A stretch of DNA of 64,000 nt from Vibrio hannami (GCF_029589055.1 NZ_JARQZP010000003.1:1488001-1552000); one strand, 5' to 3'. Shown: positions 26,195 to 35,860, counted from the first letter of the stretch. Notes: a model not told the origin generated them from the sequence alone. Program-made: numbers and translations.

Positions 26195-28351
26195 ATGTAC
26201 AAAGGTCGTTTTTTTACCCTAAACACACTGGGCGACAATCAAGCGGTTGAGCTAGTCTTCAATGCTGAAAAAGATCCGGTGAATACGCTGCGTAATGCTG
26301 CACTAACAGAACTTGAAGCGTGTATTACTCTTCTTGAAGAAAATAAGCCAAAAGGATTAATCATTCGTTCTGGAAAGAAGTTGTTCAGTGCAGGTGCTGA
26401 TGTAAAAGCCTTCCGTGAGCTATTTAAAGATGGGGAAGCGGCGATTACACCTTTCCTAGAATGGGTTCACTCTATTTACAACAGAATTGAAGATTTACAC
26501 TGCCCGAAAGTCGCGGTCATCAATGGCGTAGCGGCGGGTGGCGGTGTTGAGCTGTCTCTACTTGCTGACTACCGTTTAGCAACAACAGACGCAAAAATCA
26601 GTTTACCAGAAGTGAAACTTGGCATTATGCCTGGTTGGGGTGGCGTAACGCGTCTACCACGTATTGTTGGCGTTGATACTGCTCTGGGTTGGCTAACAAC
26701 GGGCAAGAACTTGTCAGCAGAAAAAGCATTAATCGACCACGTGGTTGATGGCATCATTGATCCAAACCAAGAAAGCCCAGTTGAGCAAGCGCTGCGTGTA
26801 ATCGAGCGTGCACAGCGTGGTGAACTGAACTGGCAAGCGCGCAAAGAAGAAAAGCGTCAACCACTTCCAGTGAGCGATCTAGAGCTTGGGATGTCCATCA
26901 ATGTCGCTCGAGGCATGGTGGCAAAAGCGGCAGGTCCTCACTACCCAGCTCCAGGTATTATTCTCGATACCATATTCAACGCGGCACGTTGCACTCGAGA
27001 TGAAGCTCTGAAAGTTGAAGCAAAAGGCATCGTCGCTTGTGCTGAAAGCGGAGTAGCCGACGCGCTAGTGAACGTTTTCTTGAGCGATATGGCGGTAAAA
27101 GCGGCAGCCAAAAAACACGCGGCACAATCTGAAGCAAGCAAAACAGCGCAAGTCGGCGTGATAGGCGCGGGCATTATGGGTGGTGGTATTGCCTATGTTA
27201 GTGCCGACCGTGGCATTGATGTGGTGATGAAAGACATCAATAAGCAAGGTCTTGACCTTGGTCTGTCGGAAGCGAACAACCTTCTGGCTAAGCAGGTTGA
27301 GCGTAAGAAGAAAACTCCACGCGAGATGGGTAATGTACTAAATCGCATCGTGCCAACACTGCACGACGCGACTCTGGCAGACAACGACCTGATCATCGAA
27401 GCGGTAGTTGAAAACCCAATGGTGAAAGAGAAAGTACTGGCTCAACTCGAAGAGACGGCTCCGAACGCCATCATCGCATCAAACACGTCAACTCTGATGA
27501 TCGGTGGGCTAGCTCAGGCACTGAAAAGGCCGGAAAACTTCTGTGGTATCCACTTCTTCAACCCTGTACACCGTATGCCGCTAGTCGAAGTGATTCGTGG
27601 TGAAAAGACGTCAACGGAGACTATAGCCAAAGCCGTCAACTACGTTCTCCAATTAGGCAAAGTGCCTGTTGTGGTCAATGATTGTGCTGGCTTCTTGGTA
27701 AACCGTTGTTTAACCCCTTACTTCCTAGCATTCAACCAACTGCTGGTTGATGGTGGCAGTATCGCGCAAGCAGACAAAGTGATGAGCAAAGGTTTTGGCT
27801 GGCCGATGGGTCCTGCGCATCTTGCAGATGTGATCGGTCTTGATACGGCTAAACACTGTATGGATGTGATGGATAAAGCTTTCCCTTCTCGTTTATGTAA
27901 ACCTCAAGTCAATCTCATCGAAATGTTATGCGGGCGTGGCCAACTCGGTCAAAAATCTGAACATGGATTCTACAGCTACACTAAAGATCGTAAAGGTCGT
28001 TTACAGCCTTCACTGAGCATTGATACCCAAGCACTACTTGATAGCGAATGCGATACTCCTGAGGTATTCAGTGAGGAAGAAGTGACCATGCGTATGATGT
28101 TACCAATGATGTTTGAAGCGATTCGCTGTCTAGATGAAGGCATCATTAGTTCGCCTCAAGAGGGTGATATCGCCTTTGTTTATGGCACAGGCTTCCCACC
28201 ATTCCGCGGCGGTATTTTCTACTACATGGACAGCCTTGGTCTCGATAACTTAGTAGAACTCGCGCAGAAATACGAAGCACTGGGTTCACTATACGAGATA
28301 CCTCAAGGTCTGATTGAACGTGCTAATAACAACCAAAGTTTTTACGCCTAA
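26195..28351 (+). CDS. fadB: FadB-like multifunctional enoyl-CoA hydratase/3-hydroxyacyl-CoA dehydrogenase
   Basis: This 718-residue protein carries the second and third beta-oxidation steps. The crotonase domain (1-190) has FSAGADVKAF, the oxyanion-hole and Glu motifs NGVAAGGGVELSL and SLPEVKLGIMPGWGG. The dehydrogenase domain starts near 320 with VGVIGAGIMGGGIA (NAD) and has FFNPVHRMPLVEV (catalytic His) and NDCAGFLVNRCL. Length is between E. coli FadB (729) and FadJ (714). A strong AAGGAG site follows the CoA-transferase stop by 12 bases. It forms a complex with the thiolase encoded 14 bases downstream. It is probably a second, substrate-specific fadBA set. Confidence 0.92.
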   Translation: MYKGRFFTLNTLGDNQAVELVFNAEKDPVNTLRNAALTELEACITLLEENKPKGLIIRSGKKLFSAGADVKAFRELFKDGEAAITPFLEWVHSIYNRIEDLHCPKVAVINGVAAGGGVELSLLADYRLATTDAKISLPEVKLGIMPGWGGVTRLPRIVGVDTALGWLTTGKNLSAEKALIDHVVDGIIDPNQESPVEQALRVIERAQRGELNWQARKEEKRQPLPVSDLELGMSINVARGMVAKAAGPHYPAPGIILDTIFNAARCTRDEALKVEAKGIVACAESGVADALVNVFLSDMAVKAAAKKHAAQSEASKTAQVGVIGAGIMGGGIAYVSADRGIDVVMKDINKQGLDLGLSEANNLLAKQVERKKKTPREMGNVLNRIVPTLHDATLADNDLIIEAVVENPMVKEKVLAQLEETAPNAIIASNTSTLMIGGLAQALKRPENFCGIHFFNPVHRMPLVEVIRGEKTSTETIAKAVNYVLQLGKVPVVVNDCAGFLVNRCLTPYFLAFNQLLVDGGSIAQADKVMSKGFGWPMGPAHLADVIGLDTAKHCMDVMDKAFPSRLCKPQVNLIEMLCGRGQLGQKSEHGFYSYTKDRKGRLQPSLSIDTQALLDSECDTPEVFSEEEVTMRMMLPMMFEAIRCLDEGIISSPQEGDIAFVYGTGFPPFRGGIFYYMDSLGLDNLVELAQKYEALGSLYEIPQGLIERANNNQSFYA

Positions 28352-28365
28352 TTAGGAGATTTTAA

Positions 28366-29526
28366 ATGAAAAATGTAGTGATTGTTGATGCTATCCGTAC
28401 TCCTATGGGTAAATCAAAGAATGGTGTTTTTCGCCACGTACGCGCTGACGATCTGTCTGCACACCTAATGAAAAGCATGATTGAGCGTCAATCGAACCTT
28501 GATGCGACACTGATCGACGACGTCATTTGGGGTTGTGTACAACAAACTGAAGAGCAGGGTGCTAACCTGGCTCGCGTTGCTGCCCTGCAAGCAGGCCTTC
28601 CGGAAACCGTACCGGCGACCACCGTCAACAGACTGTGTGGTTCATCGATGGATGCATTGCACATGGCAACGCGTGCAATTAAAGCCGGTGATTCAGATGT
28701 GGTACTTGTCGGTGGTGTCGAACACATGGGCCACGTGCCGATGACAAAAGGCATCAGCATGAACCCATATAACCGCAATATGGCGCAAGCGTCAGCCATG
28801 ATGGGGCTGACAGCAGAAGCCCTTGGTAAGATGCATAAAGTATCTCGTGAAGAACAAGATGAGCTAGGCGCTCGGTCCCATCGTCTTGCTCATCAAGCAA
28901 CCCTTGAAGGTCGCTTTGATAACGAGATTGTCCCAACTATGGGCCATGATGCTGCTGGCTTACCAATTCTAGTCCAGCACGATGAAGTAATTCGACCTGA
29001 AACTACAGTAGAATCACTCTCGACGCTTCGCCCTGTGTTTGACCCGCGCGGCACAGTGACGGCGGGTACCTCATCGGCACTATCTGATGGCGCATCTTGC
29101 TTGTTGGTGATGAGCGAAGAGAAAGCTATCGAACTAGGCTTAAATGCAAGAGCGCGTGTCATAGCGACGACAAATGCTGGTGTACCGGCAGCGATCATGG
29201 GGTACGGTCCTGTCCCTGCAACACAAAAAGCGCTTAAGAAAGCAGATTTAGATATAGACCAAATCGATTTTGCTGAAGTCAATGAAGCGTTCGCAGCTCA
29301 AGCAATTCCTTGCTTGAAAGGCCTTGGCTTATGGGAGCAGCGCGAAGACAAAGTTAATCTGCATGGCGGCGCAATTTCTCTCGGTCACCCACTAGGGTGT
29401 TCTGGGGCGCGTATAGTAGGTTCACTCATCAATATCATGGAACAACGTGGCGGTCGCTACGGTCTTGCCACCATGTGTATTGGTATGGGTCAAGGTATCG
29501 CGACCATCATTGAACGTGTCGAATAA
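28366..29526 (+). CDS. fadA: FadA-like 3-ketoacyl-CoA thiolase
   Basis: The 386-residue thiolase releases acetyl-CoA and is the partner of the FadB-like protein. Nucleophile Cys is in [14 protein letters not shown] (near residue 90), the His-containing block is [16 protein letters not shown], and the second active Cys lies in [12 protein letters not shown] close to the C-terminus. Length equals E. coli FadA (387). It is last in the operon, with TAGGAG upstream and a strong terminator downstream. Confidence 0.92.
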   Translation: MKNVVIVDAIRTPMGKSKNGVFRHVRADDLSAHLMKSMIERQSNLDATLIDDVIWGCVQQTEEQGANLARVAALQAGLPETVPATTVNRLCGSSMDALHMATRAIKAGDSDVVLVGGVEHMGHVPMTKGISMNPYNRNMAQASAMMGLTAEALGKMHKVSREEQDELGARSHRLAHQATLEGRFDNEIVPTMGHDAAGLPILVQHDEVIRPETTVESLSTLRPVFDPRGTVTAGTSSALSDGASCLLVMSEEKAIELGLNARARVIATTNAGVPAAIMGYGPVPATQKALKKADLDIDQIDFAEVNEAFAAQAIPCLKGLGLWEQREDKVNLHGGAISLGHPLGCSGARIVGSLINIMEQRGGRYGLATMCIGMGQGIATIIERVE

Positions 29527-29550
29527 CGAAAGCGAAAATTAGCCTAAGCC

Positions 29551-29584
29551 AAAGAGCTCTGTCCTACCCAGAGCTCTTTTTTTG
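29551..29584 (+). terminator. Terminator of the fadBA-type operon
   Basis: An 11-bp perfect stem (29551-29561 with 29569-29579) runs into a string of Ts. Confidence 0.92.
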
Positions 29585-29706
29585 TCCAGGCTATTTTGTA
29601 GGGTTAGGCACTACATAATTGAATTTTTTGTTTCACAATTCACGCTATTATCATCAACGAAACAAACATCCTGTTCCTTTAATACAACTTCCCAAAGGGG
29701 GAAATT

Positions 29707-31071
29707 ATGAAAAAATTTGCCTTAACCACTTTAACCTTTGCTCTTGCCTCTGCTTCTGTAAAGGCAACTGTACCTGCAGACCACCCTCTAGCCAAATATC
29801 TAAGTGCACCCGGCGCAACGGTTACTTTGCCTGTAACTGCTGCAAAACAACCTTTTGAACTCGATTTTGTTCAAGGTGCGTATGACAGCTTCGAAAGCTT
29901 CCACGCTCAGATGGGCGGAGATCATACGCTTTACTACTTGACTAATTGGAGCACTTTTATGCGCACGGATATGGTAAACCCAGCATCTGAACAAAAAGTG
30001 TTGGCACGTAATATCAACAACGAAATCGGTAACATTACCGTCATGACTGACAGCGAAGGTGAACTGAAGATGGATGACTACTTCGTTCATCCTACATTCC
30101 GTCACCAAGGCGTCATGATGATCCACAAAGGTGAAGTCGTTTACGAAGCATACCCAGGTATGAAACCAACCGATTCACATATCTGGATGTCTGCATCCAA
30201 GACGTTAACAGGCCTTATCACTTCGATACTGGCTGAAGAAGGTCAGTTAGACATGAACGCTTCAACCACCCAATACGTACCTGAGCTAAAAGGCACAGCA
30301 TGGGACAAAGTCACTATTCTTGACTTAGTTAACCATACCGCGGGTCTTGATCACGAAGAAAGCAACCGTTCTATTCTAGACCCAGAAGGCGTATTCGTGC
30401 GCTTCATCAGCTCTGTACTTGGCACCACTGAACGCTGCGAAACGGGAGAAACATGGCTTGACGTACTGAAAGATGTACAGCCATTGGAAAACGAAAAACC
30501 AGGTGAGCGTTTCCGTTACTCTTCGCTTAACACTCACGTGCTAGGTCAAGTGATTCAAAACGCCACCAACATGCGTTGGACTGACGTTGTTGAAGAGCGC
30601 ATTTGGGGCAAACTAGGCGCGCGTATGCCACTACAAGTTCACCTATCGCCTGACGGCACGCCACTAAACTTAGCCATTATCTCTTCTACATTAGAAGATT
30701 TCGCTAAGTACGCAACCATGTATACGCCAAGCTGGAATAAGGTCGCACACGAGCAGGTAGTCACCTCAACGCTACTTGAGCGCATTCGCTCAGCCGGTAG
30801 TGCAGACGCATTTATTGGTGGTAATAAAGAAAACCAAGCAATAGGCCTGTTTGCAGAAAAGCCCGTTAAAGGCGCTTACCAATTCGACTTCATTTTTGAA
30901 GATGGTGCTATGTACAAACATGGCAATACAGGCCAAGGTATCTATGTAGACCCAGCGCGTGACTTTGCAGCGGTTTACTTCGGAGCAACGCCTTATGTGC
31001 CACCTTACGGTGAGATTAAAGCTCCGGCATACTTCCGCAAAGTTGCAGAGCAGCTAGATAACGCAAAGTAA
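29707..31071 (+). CDS. Exported serine hydrolase, beta-lactamase/esterase (class C) fold
   Basis: The 454-residue protein has a signal peptide (MKKFALTTLTFALASASVKA) and the catalytic motifs of the serine beta-lactamase-like superfamily: SxxK in WMSASKTLTG near residue 157 and the YxN-like YSSLN near residue 275. A KTG-type triad is replaced by HGNTGQG near the end. It resembles 6-aminohexanoate-dimer hydrolases and family VIII esterases rather than true beta-lactamases. It probably cuts an ester or amide in the periplasm or outside. A strong AAGGGGGAAA site precedes the ATG. It stands between the acyl-CoA operon and the LysR/acylase pair. Confidence 0.85.
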   Translation: MKKFALTTLTFALASASVKATVPADHPLAKYLSAPGATVTLPVTAAKQPFELDFVQGAYDSFESFHAQMGGDHTLYYLTNWSTFMRTDMVNPASEQKVLARNINNEIGNITVMTDSEGELKMDDYFVHPTFRHQGVMMIHKGEVVYEAYPGMKPTDSHIWMSASKTLTGLITSILAEEGQLDMNASTTQYVPELKGTAWDKVTILDLVNHTAGLDHEESNRSILDPEGVFVRFISSVLGTTERCETGETWLDVLKDVQPLENEKPGERFRYSSLNTHVLGQVIQNATNMRWTDVVEERIWGKLGARMPLQVHLSPDGTPLNLAIISSTLEDFAKYATMYTPSWNKVAHEQVVTSTLLERIRSAGSADAFIGGNKENQAIGLFAEKPVKGAYQFDFIFEDGAMYKHGNTGQGIYVDPARDFAAVYFGATPYVPPYGEIKAPAYFRKVAEQLDNAK

Positions 31072-31097
31072 GCAGATAAATTTGTCGGGATAAGACC

Positions 31098-31128
31098 AAA
31101 GCCTAAGCGGAAGTGTTTAGGCTTTTTT
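31098..31128 (+). terminator. Terminator after the serine hydrolase gene
   Basis: A 9-bp stem (AAAGCCTAA at 31098-31106 paired with TTAGGCTTT) ends in a T-run. Confidence 0.8.
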
Positions 31129-31400
31129 GGTTTAACCAGCAACACTATATAGGAGATCACATATGCAAAGAGGTAAAAAATAATGCTAGTGAAATACAGT
31201 TTACAAAAACTTGGGCCCATATTTTTATACCAACAATTGTCACTGTGTTTGATTTCCGAAATTACGCATTGTACAAGCCGTCTTAAACAGATTGATACTG
31301 AAATATTGGTGTAAACGCCGAAAGGTGGCAAAGAAATAGAGTGACATAGATCAAGCTAACATAACTCTGTTTAATCTCTCTCGACTATTAAAAAGCATAA

Positions 31401-31419
31401 TGAACGATGTTGACGTTCA
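31401..31419 (+). promoter_or_regulatory. Palindrome TGAACG-N7-CGTTCA upstream of the LysR gene
   Basis: The perfect inverted repeat TGAACG (31401-31406) and CGTTCA (31414-31419) lies 19 bases before the LysR start codon. An identical pair of arms with the same 7-base spacer occurs directly after this gene. It is the likely autoregulatory site of the LysR protein at 31438-32331. Confidence 0.65.
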
Positions 31420-31437
31420 ATTTACTGGAGAGGGGAT

Positions 31438-32331
31438 ATGTTTTCTTATGAACTGCTGAGTTCTTTTTGTGCTGCCTACGAGGAAGAGAGCTATAGTCTC
31501 GCTGCAAAAAAAATTGGCAAAGACCGGACAACGATTCGCGAGCAAGTAAAAGCGTTGGAGGATACTTACGAAGTTGATCTATTCTTCATCGAGGGGAAGC
31601 GAGTGAAGCCCACTAAGAACGCGATACATTTATATGCTCATGCTAGGCATCTTGTAAATAGTTCCGATAAACTTCATAGTGCTTTCAGATACGTAGAAGG
31701 AGGCGAGCCGCTGACATTAACGATATACCATGACTCCGGCTTGTCTAACGTTTTAGCTCTAAAAATCGAACAAGAGCTTTCTCGAACATATCCTCAACTA
31801 AAAACTACATGGTCGCACACGGATAGGGACGATGCATTCCTAGCATTGCAAGACAAGATGAATGGCATAGCATTCATGCCTCATCTAAATGCCAGCCACC
31901 TACCACCCAAAGCTATAAGTTATTCGCATATCGGATATGGAAAATTAGGTGTCTATGTCGGGCGAAAAAGTAAGCTGAGGCATATCCAGAATTTGAGCTT
32001 TGGTGACCTCTCGCTCGAAAAACAGTATGCGTCAGCGGATCTGATTAATTTTTCTCCAGACCTTTTTATCGTCTCCTCTCAAATACATGTCGTCAGTAAC
32101 AATGACATGTTGTTTGAAATGGTTAAGTATGCCGGCTGGATAGTAACACATAGAGAGCTTGCCGAACCATACGTTCAGCGTGGGGAGCTCTATGAAATTG
32201 AAATTGCCGAGCTAAGCAACAGTGCTAAGTTAGGACTATCAATGTTCTACTCTATGGATTTAGAGGACAGCCCTGTCGCGGACTTAGTTAAATCCATCGC
32301 AAAAACACACTACCAAGACTCTTTGAGCTAA
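31438..32331 (+). CDS. LysR-family regulator of the acylase gene
   Basis: The 297-residue protein has an N-terminal winged HTH (YSLAAKKIGKDRTTIREQVKALEDTYEVDLF) and a C-terminal substrate-binding-like domain. Its HTH closely resembles that of the second LysR at 33701 (shared pattern K-D/E-R-T/S-TIREQV and the following IEG+K-x-KPT), so the two are paralogues of a divergent LysR subgroup. GGAGAGGGG precedes the ATG. It lies between two identical palindromes and in front of the choloylglycine-hydrolase-family gene, which it probably controls. Confidence 0.85.
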   Translation: MFSYELLSSFCAAYEEESYSLAAKKIGKDRTTIREQVKALEDTYEVDLFFIEGKRVKPTKNAIHLYAHARHLVNSSDKLHSAFRYVEGGEPLTLTIYHDSGLSNVLALKIEQELSRTYPQLKTTWSHTDRDDAFLALQDKMNGIAFMPHLNASHLPPKAISYSHIGYGKLGVYVGRKSKLRHIQNLSFGDLSLEKQYASADLINFSPDLFIVSSQIHVVSNNDMLFEMVKYAGWIVTHRELAEPYVQRGELYEIEIAELSNSAKLGLSMFYSMDLEDSPVADLVKSIAKTHYQDSLS

Positions 32332-32350
32332 TGAACGAAAATGACGTTCA
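32332..32350 (+). promoter_or_regulatory. Second palindrome TGAACG-N7-CGTTCA before the acylase gene
   Basis: TGAACG (32332-32337) and CGTTCA (32345-32350) begin right at the LysR stop codon. Extended by one base on each side the arms are ATGAACG/CGTTCAT. A further TGAAC half-site is at 32363. It lies about 75 bases upstream of the acylase start, suiting a regulatory site. Confidence 0.65.
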
Positions 32351-32422
32351 TAATGCATTTTAATGAACCTCTATCTCTAACATAGAATATCGCCGTAACG
32401 AGAAACAAGTAAGGTAATTAGA

Positions 32423-33460
32423 ATGAAATCAAAAGTATTAAATGCAGCAATTTGTGCGGTGCTCGCCACTGGAACTACCGCAACCGCTTCCGCTTGTACA
32501 CGTGTAGTTTGGGACACTGCAGAGCATGGAACATTTGTTACTAGAACCATGGACTGGTTGGAAGCAACCTCTCCCACACTAAGAAACATTCCACGTGGCT
32601 CAGAATACAATGGACATCTTGAGTTCGAACGCTCTCATACATCAAAGTATGACGTAACTGGAATTACTACTTATGGCATGATTACTAATGGCGCAAACAG
32701 TGAAGGTCTTAGTGGAAATACATTATTTGATGACAATATGGATGCGGCAAAAGCAAGCTCGTCCGATGATATTGGCGTAGCTACCTACCTTACGCATATC
32801 TTATCTCAGTTTGCTAACGTTGCAGATGTTGTAAAATTTGTTGAAGCCTCCCCAGCTGTGTCTGAATCAGTACCTGGAGTACCCACTGATATTACGCTTC
32901 ATTACAGCTTCCAAGATGTGAGCGGAGACAGTGCCATTGTTGAATTCCGCGATGGTAAAGCAAGAATTTGGCATGGCTCAGAATATAATGTAATGACCAA
33001 CCAACCAGATTTCGAAGTGCATTTAACCAACATTGAAAGATCTCAGCGCGGATGGGGAGACAAAAGCTCACAAAACAGTCAAACCCGACTAATGACAGGC
33101 GGGAACATTAACGCTGAAGACCGCTTTATTCATGCAACCTATTTTGCAAGTCACTTAAAAGAGCCAACTAGCGTACGTAACGGTGTCGTAAAACTCGATG
33201 CGGTTCCTTTTAAGATACCTCATGATGCACCAAACCGACCGTTAAACGGTATTATGGCAGGCTATGCGACTGAATACACTGTCACTGAGCATTTGCAATC
33301 AGGTGAGACAATGGTTAGATACCAATGGGGTGATACGGCTTCTCAGTTCACATACAACGTTAAGCAAATACAAGACTCCGGAAAATCATTAGACTTCAGT
33401 ATTAATACTGACGGCTTGTATGGCGATATCACACAAGCAATAGTGAGTTCCGCGAACTAA
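32423..33460 (+). CDS. Exported linear-amide C-N hydrolase (choloylglycine hydrolase/penicillin V acylase family)
   Basis: This 345-residue Ntn-hydrolase has a signal peptide ending near ATASA; cleavage would expose Cys as the new N-terminal nucleophile (CTRVVWDTAEHG). The family's Arg and Asp follow (FVTRTMDWLE), and later Asn and Arg positions are present (ITNGANSEGLSGN). Members hydrolyse conjugated bile salts, penicillin V or N-acyl homoserine lactones; Gram-negative types are often quorum-quenching acylases. A periplasmic location fits. It is flanked by LysR genes and follows a fatty acid degradation cluster, which suggests release of an acyl chain from an amide. Confidence 0.88.
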   Translation: MKSKVLNAAICAVLATGTTATASACTRVVWDTAEHGTFVTRTMDWLEATSPTLRNIPRGSEYNGHLEFERSHTSKYDVTGITTYGMITNGANSEGLSGNTLFDDNMDAAKASSSDDIGVATYLTHILSQFANVADVVKFVEASPAVSESVPGVPTDITLHYSFQDVSGDSAIVEFRDGKARIWHGSEYNVMTNQPDFEVHLTNIERSQRGWGDKSSQNSQTRLMTGGNINAEDRFIHATYFASHLKEPTSVRNGVVKLDAVPFKIPHDAPNRPLNGIMAGYATEYTVTEHLQSGETMVRYQWGDTASQFTYNVKQIQDSGKSLDFSINTDGLYGDITQAIVSSAN

Positions 33461-33467
33461 TAATCTC

Positions 33468-33514
33468 AGGGTCCTAAAAAGCCTGCATAATCGAGCTTTT
33501 TAGGACCCTCTTTC
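33468..33514 (+). terminator. Terminator of the acylase gene
   Basis: A 15-bp perfect stem (33468-33482 with 33495-33509) is followed by CTTTC. It is long and stable. Confidence 0.88.
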
Positions 33515-33700
33515 ATTAACTCCACCTTTACCGCTCTCAGATACCCCATCAGAGTACCTCACTTCAGACAGGGCTGTTGAGCACCTACAAAATCTACAAC
33601 GACACGAACAACGATTTTAACCAACAAGAATGACTTGCGATCATGACAACCTCACCATAAGCCAGTATCTTATTCATATCTAAGACTATAAGGTGACTCC

Positions 33701-34591
33701 ATGATCTCCATTGAACAGATTCATGCGTTTGCTCTGGTTTATCAACACGGCTCATACAGCGCTGCTGCGCGTGCGGTACATAAGGAACGTAGTACGATAA
33801 GGGAGCAAGTCGTGACCTTAGAAGATATTGTCGGAGTAGCGCTGTTCCAAATTGAAGGACGAAAAGCAAAGCCAACCGATGCCGCCCACCAGCTCATCTC
33901 TCGGGCAACCAACTTAAGTAAACAAGCCAAAGATTTTGAACTCACCGCTTTCTCCTTGCTCGATGAGCCATTAGAAAAACTGATCGTCATGCATGATGAC
34001 CAGATCCCAACTGCCTGGCTGAGTTCTGCCATTATCGAGATTAAACAGCATTTTCCTCAACTAGCCATTTACGTCACCTACGCGTCAAGAGAGTACGCTT
34101 ATGATTGCCTTGAAAAGAGCGAATGCCATATAGCAATCATGGCCACCGAAGACTCGCCAAGAACGCAAGCTCGAATTGACACGCACTATATTGGTAACTT
34201 GGCTCTTGGTGCCTATGTGAGCCCAGATTCTCCTTTCGCCGAACAAGATATCGTGTCGATTGAGCAACTAAGGCTCGAAACGCAGTACGAACTGTCCCAA
34301 ACGAGAGAAGGCGACTTGGGCTGCTTTCGCGTCTCAAACACAATTGAAAAAATAAGTTCACTCAGCCTTGCCACTGCTTTACTCACTCAAGGCGGTTGGA
34401 TAGCCTTATCCTGTTCGTTAGCAGAACCTTTAGTCCAGCAAGGCCTTCTCCGACAACTTACCTTGAACGAAGCGACGCGCAATTATATGCGAGGTGTTTG
34501 TCTGTTTTTTGGCTTAACCAGCAATAATAGAGACGAAATTCGCTTTGCTTTGGATTGTTTTAATAGACATGCTCATCCATATTTAGTGTGA
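33701..34591 (+). CDS. LysR-family regulator, paralogue of the one at 31438
   Basis: The 296-residue protein starts MISIEQIHAFALVYQHGSY and has the HTH YSAAARAVHKERSTIREQVVTLED, nearly the same pattern as the upstream LysR. The C-terminal effector domain is divergent, so it probably responds to another signal. AAGGTGA precedes the ATG. It is followed by a terminator and, 400 bases later, an outer-membrane protein gene that it may control together with the acylase region. Confidence 0.85.
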   Translation: MISIEQIHAFALVYQHGSYSAAARAVHKERSTIREQVVTLEDIVGVALFQIEGRKAKPTDAAHQLISRATNLSKQAKDFELTAFSLLDEPLEKLIVMHDDQIPTAWLSSAIIEIKQHFPQLAIYVTYASREYAYDCLEKSECHIAIMATEDSPRTQARIDTHYIGNLALGAYVSPDSPFAEQDIVSIEQLRLETQYELSQTREGDLGCFRVSNTIEKISSLSLATALLTQGGWIALSCSLAEPLVQQGLLRQLTLNEATRNYMRGVCLFFGLTSNNRDEIRFALDCFNRHAHPYLV

Positions 34592-34594
34592 ATC

Positions 34595-34625
34595 AAAATG
34601 CCGACCTACTCAGTCGGCATTTTGT
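34595..34625 (+). terminator. Terminator after the second LysR gene
   Basis: An 11-bp perfect stem (34595-34605 with 34613-34623, 7-nt loop) is followed by a T-rich stretch. Confidence 0.88.
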
Positions 34626-34987
34626 CTTTTCTTATACCACAGTAATTTACCACCAGCCTTTTGTCGGTAATCACCTACACCCGTTTCTCTACTCACCTCA
34701 CTACCTCTATAGCGGCAACTGAGTTTTTTTGCAAAGGGTGACCTAAATCAACATTTGATTCATTGTCCTAGCAAGCTAACCGACTGACCTAAAATGCAAA
34801 GCTAAACACAGGTCGGATTGGTTAAATAGTCATGGTTTCAGTACTACTGATATTCGTAACGTAAAACGATGTTCAATCGTTACTTTGTGCAGTTCGTACT
34901 ATCTCCAAGAACCAATAAAAAACTATGCAGGGACGCGCCTCCACTCACAGAAGGGATGTTTGACAAGTATTGATACAAGGTAAAACA
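34626..34987 (+). promoter_or_regulatory. Leader region of the outer-membrane protein gene with an inverted repeat
   Basis: This gap of about 360 bases has no gene that I can see. It contains nested inverted arms, GTAACG (34856-34861) with CGTTAC (34878-34883) and AACGAT (34865-34870) with ATCGTT (34876-34881), about 105 bases upstream of the start. The AACGATGTT core is shared with the palindrome at 31401. It is a candidate LysR site. Confidence 0.45.
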
Positions 34988-35791
34988 ATGAAAAAAGCAA
35001 CGCTTACCACTGCGTTACTCTTGGCAATTTCCGGCGCTGCCATTGCTTCGGAACAAGAGCAAGAGAGTGAAGTCATTAACCCTTCTGATCTAACGCGCGT
35101 TTATACTCAAGCCGCCGTTTTCCTAGATTCCGATGCGGACGTACGAATGTCTGGAATGATGACAGGCGCATGGTCAGAAGACATTCAGTTTGCTGGCTTT
35201 GCAGAAGGTACATTTGGCAACGATGATGCAAAAATTGATGGCAAACATAAGCTTGGAACCGATTATCAGAAAGGTCGCGCACAGTATTTTCAAGTCCATG
35301 CACTAGATAACTCTCTGTTGCCTCGTATCGGCTTCTCAACAGATTTGATCCACCAAAACGGCGAAGCGGGTACGGCTAAAGATTCTGGTTTAAAAGATAC
35401 TACTTTGTTCTCAGCAGGTGTGATTGGTCTGATTAACCCTGCTTACACGTTCGGGGCGAAAGTTTTCCCTAATATTGCATACACAACAGGCCAGGTATTT
35501 GGCGAAAGTGCCGAAGGGTACATGTTGAATATGTTCCTTACTCAAGAAATTGGCGATTCTGGCAGTTTTATTCAGTTTTCACCCGAATACTTCAAAGCAG
35601 AAGGTGATGTGGTATCGATGGAATCAAGCAAGCTAAACTTCTTTGTTAGTGCACCAACTCGCTCAGATCGTACTCAATGGCTGATGACTCGTTTTGAATA
35701 CGGCTCAGCCGATGTTGTTTTGCCTGACGGCACTGAAATAAACAATGACCCTGAGCTGCGTGTCGAAATCGGCATGAAGTGGTTCTTCTAA
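34988..35791 (+). CDS. Outer-membrane beta-barrel protein
   Basis: This protein of about 267 residues has a signal peptide (MKKATLTTALLLAISGAAIA) and alternating amphipathic strands, ending in KWFF, the terminal aromatic typical of BAM-inserted barrels. No strongly hydrophobic segment is present after the signal. It is too short for a 16-strand porin and would form perhaps 10 to 12 strands. Function is unknown; uptake of hydrophobic compounds would fit its neighbours. AAGG lies before the ATG at 34988; the TTG at 34970 is an unlikely start. A second, unrelated-looking barrel gene is at 61956-62672. Confidence 0.75.
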   Translation: MKKATLTTALLLAISGAAIASEQEQESEVINPSDLTRVYTQAAVFLDSDADVRMSGMMTGAWSEDIQFAGFAEGTFGNDDAKIDGKHKLGTDYQKGRAQYFQVHALDNSLLPRIGFSTDLIHQNGEAGTAKDSGLKDTTLFSAGVIGLINPAYTFGAKVFPNIAYTTGQVFGESAEGYMLNMFLTQEIGDSGSFIQFSPEYFKAEGDVVSMESSKLNFFVSAPTRSDRTQWLMTRFEYGSADVVLPDGTEINNDPELRVEIGMKWFF

Positions 35792-35801
35792 TTAACAGCC
35801 C

Positions 35802-35838
35802 AAAGAGAGTAGATTTTATATCAAGCTACTCTCTTTAT
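35802..35838 (+). terminator. Terminator of the outer-membrane protein gene
   Basis: An 11-bp perfect stem (35802-35812 with 35826-35836) starts ten bases after the stop and runs into TTTATT. Confidence 0.85.
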
Positions 35839-35860
35839 TAACAACAAGGCACATTCAGCG

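Noticed and set aside
29707..31071. Serine hydrolase as an antibiotic-resistance beta-lactamase
   Set aside because: The KTG motif is missing and the sequence is nearer to esterases and oligomer hydrolases.
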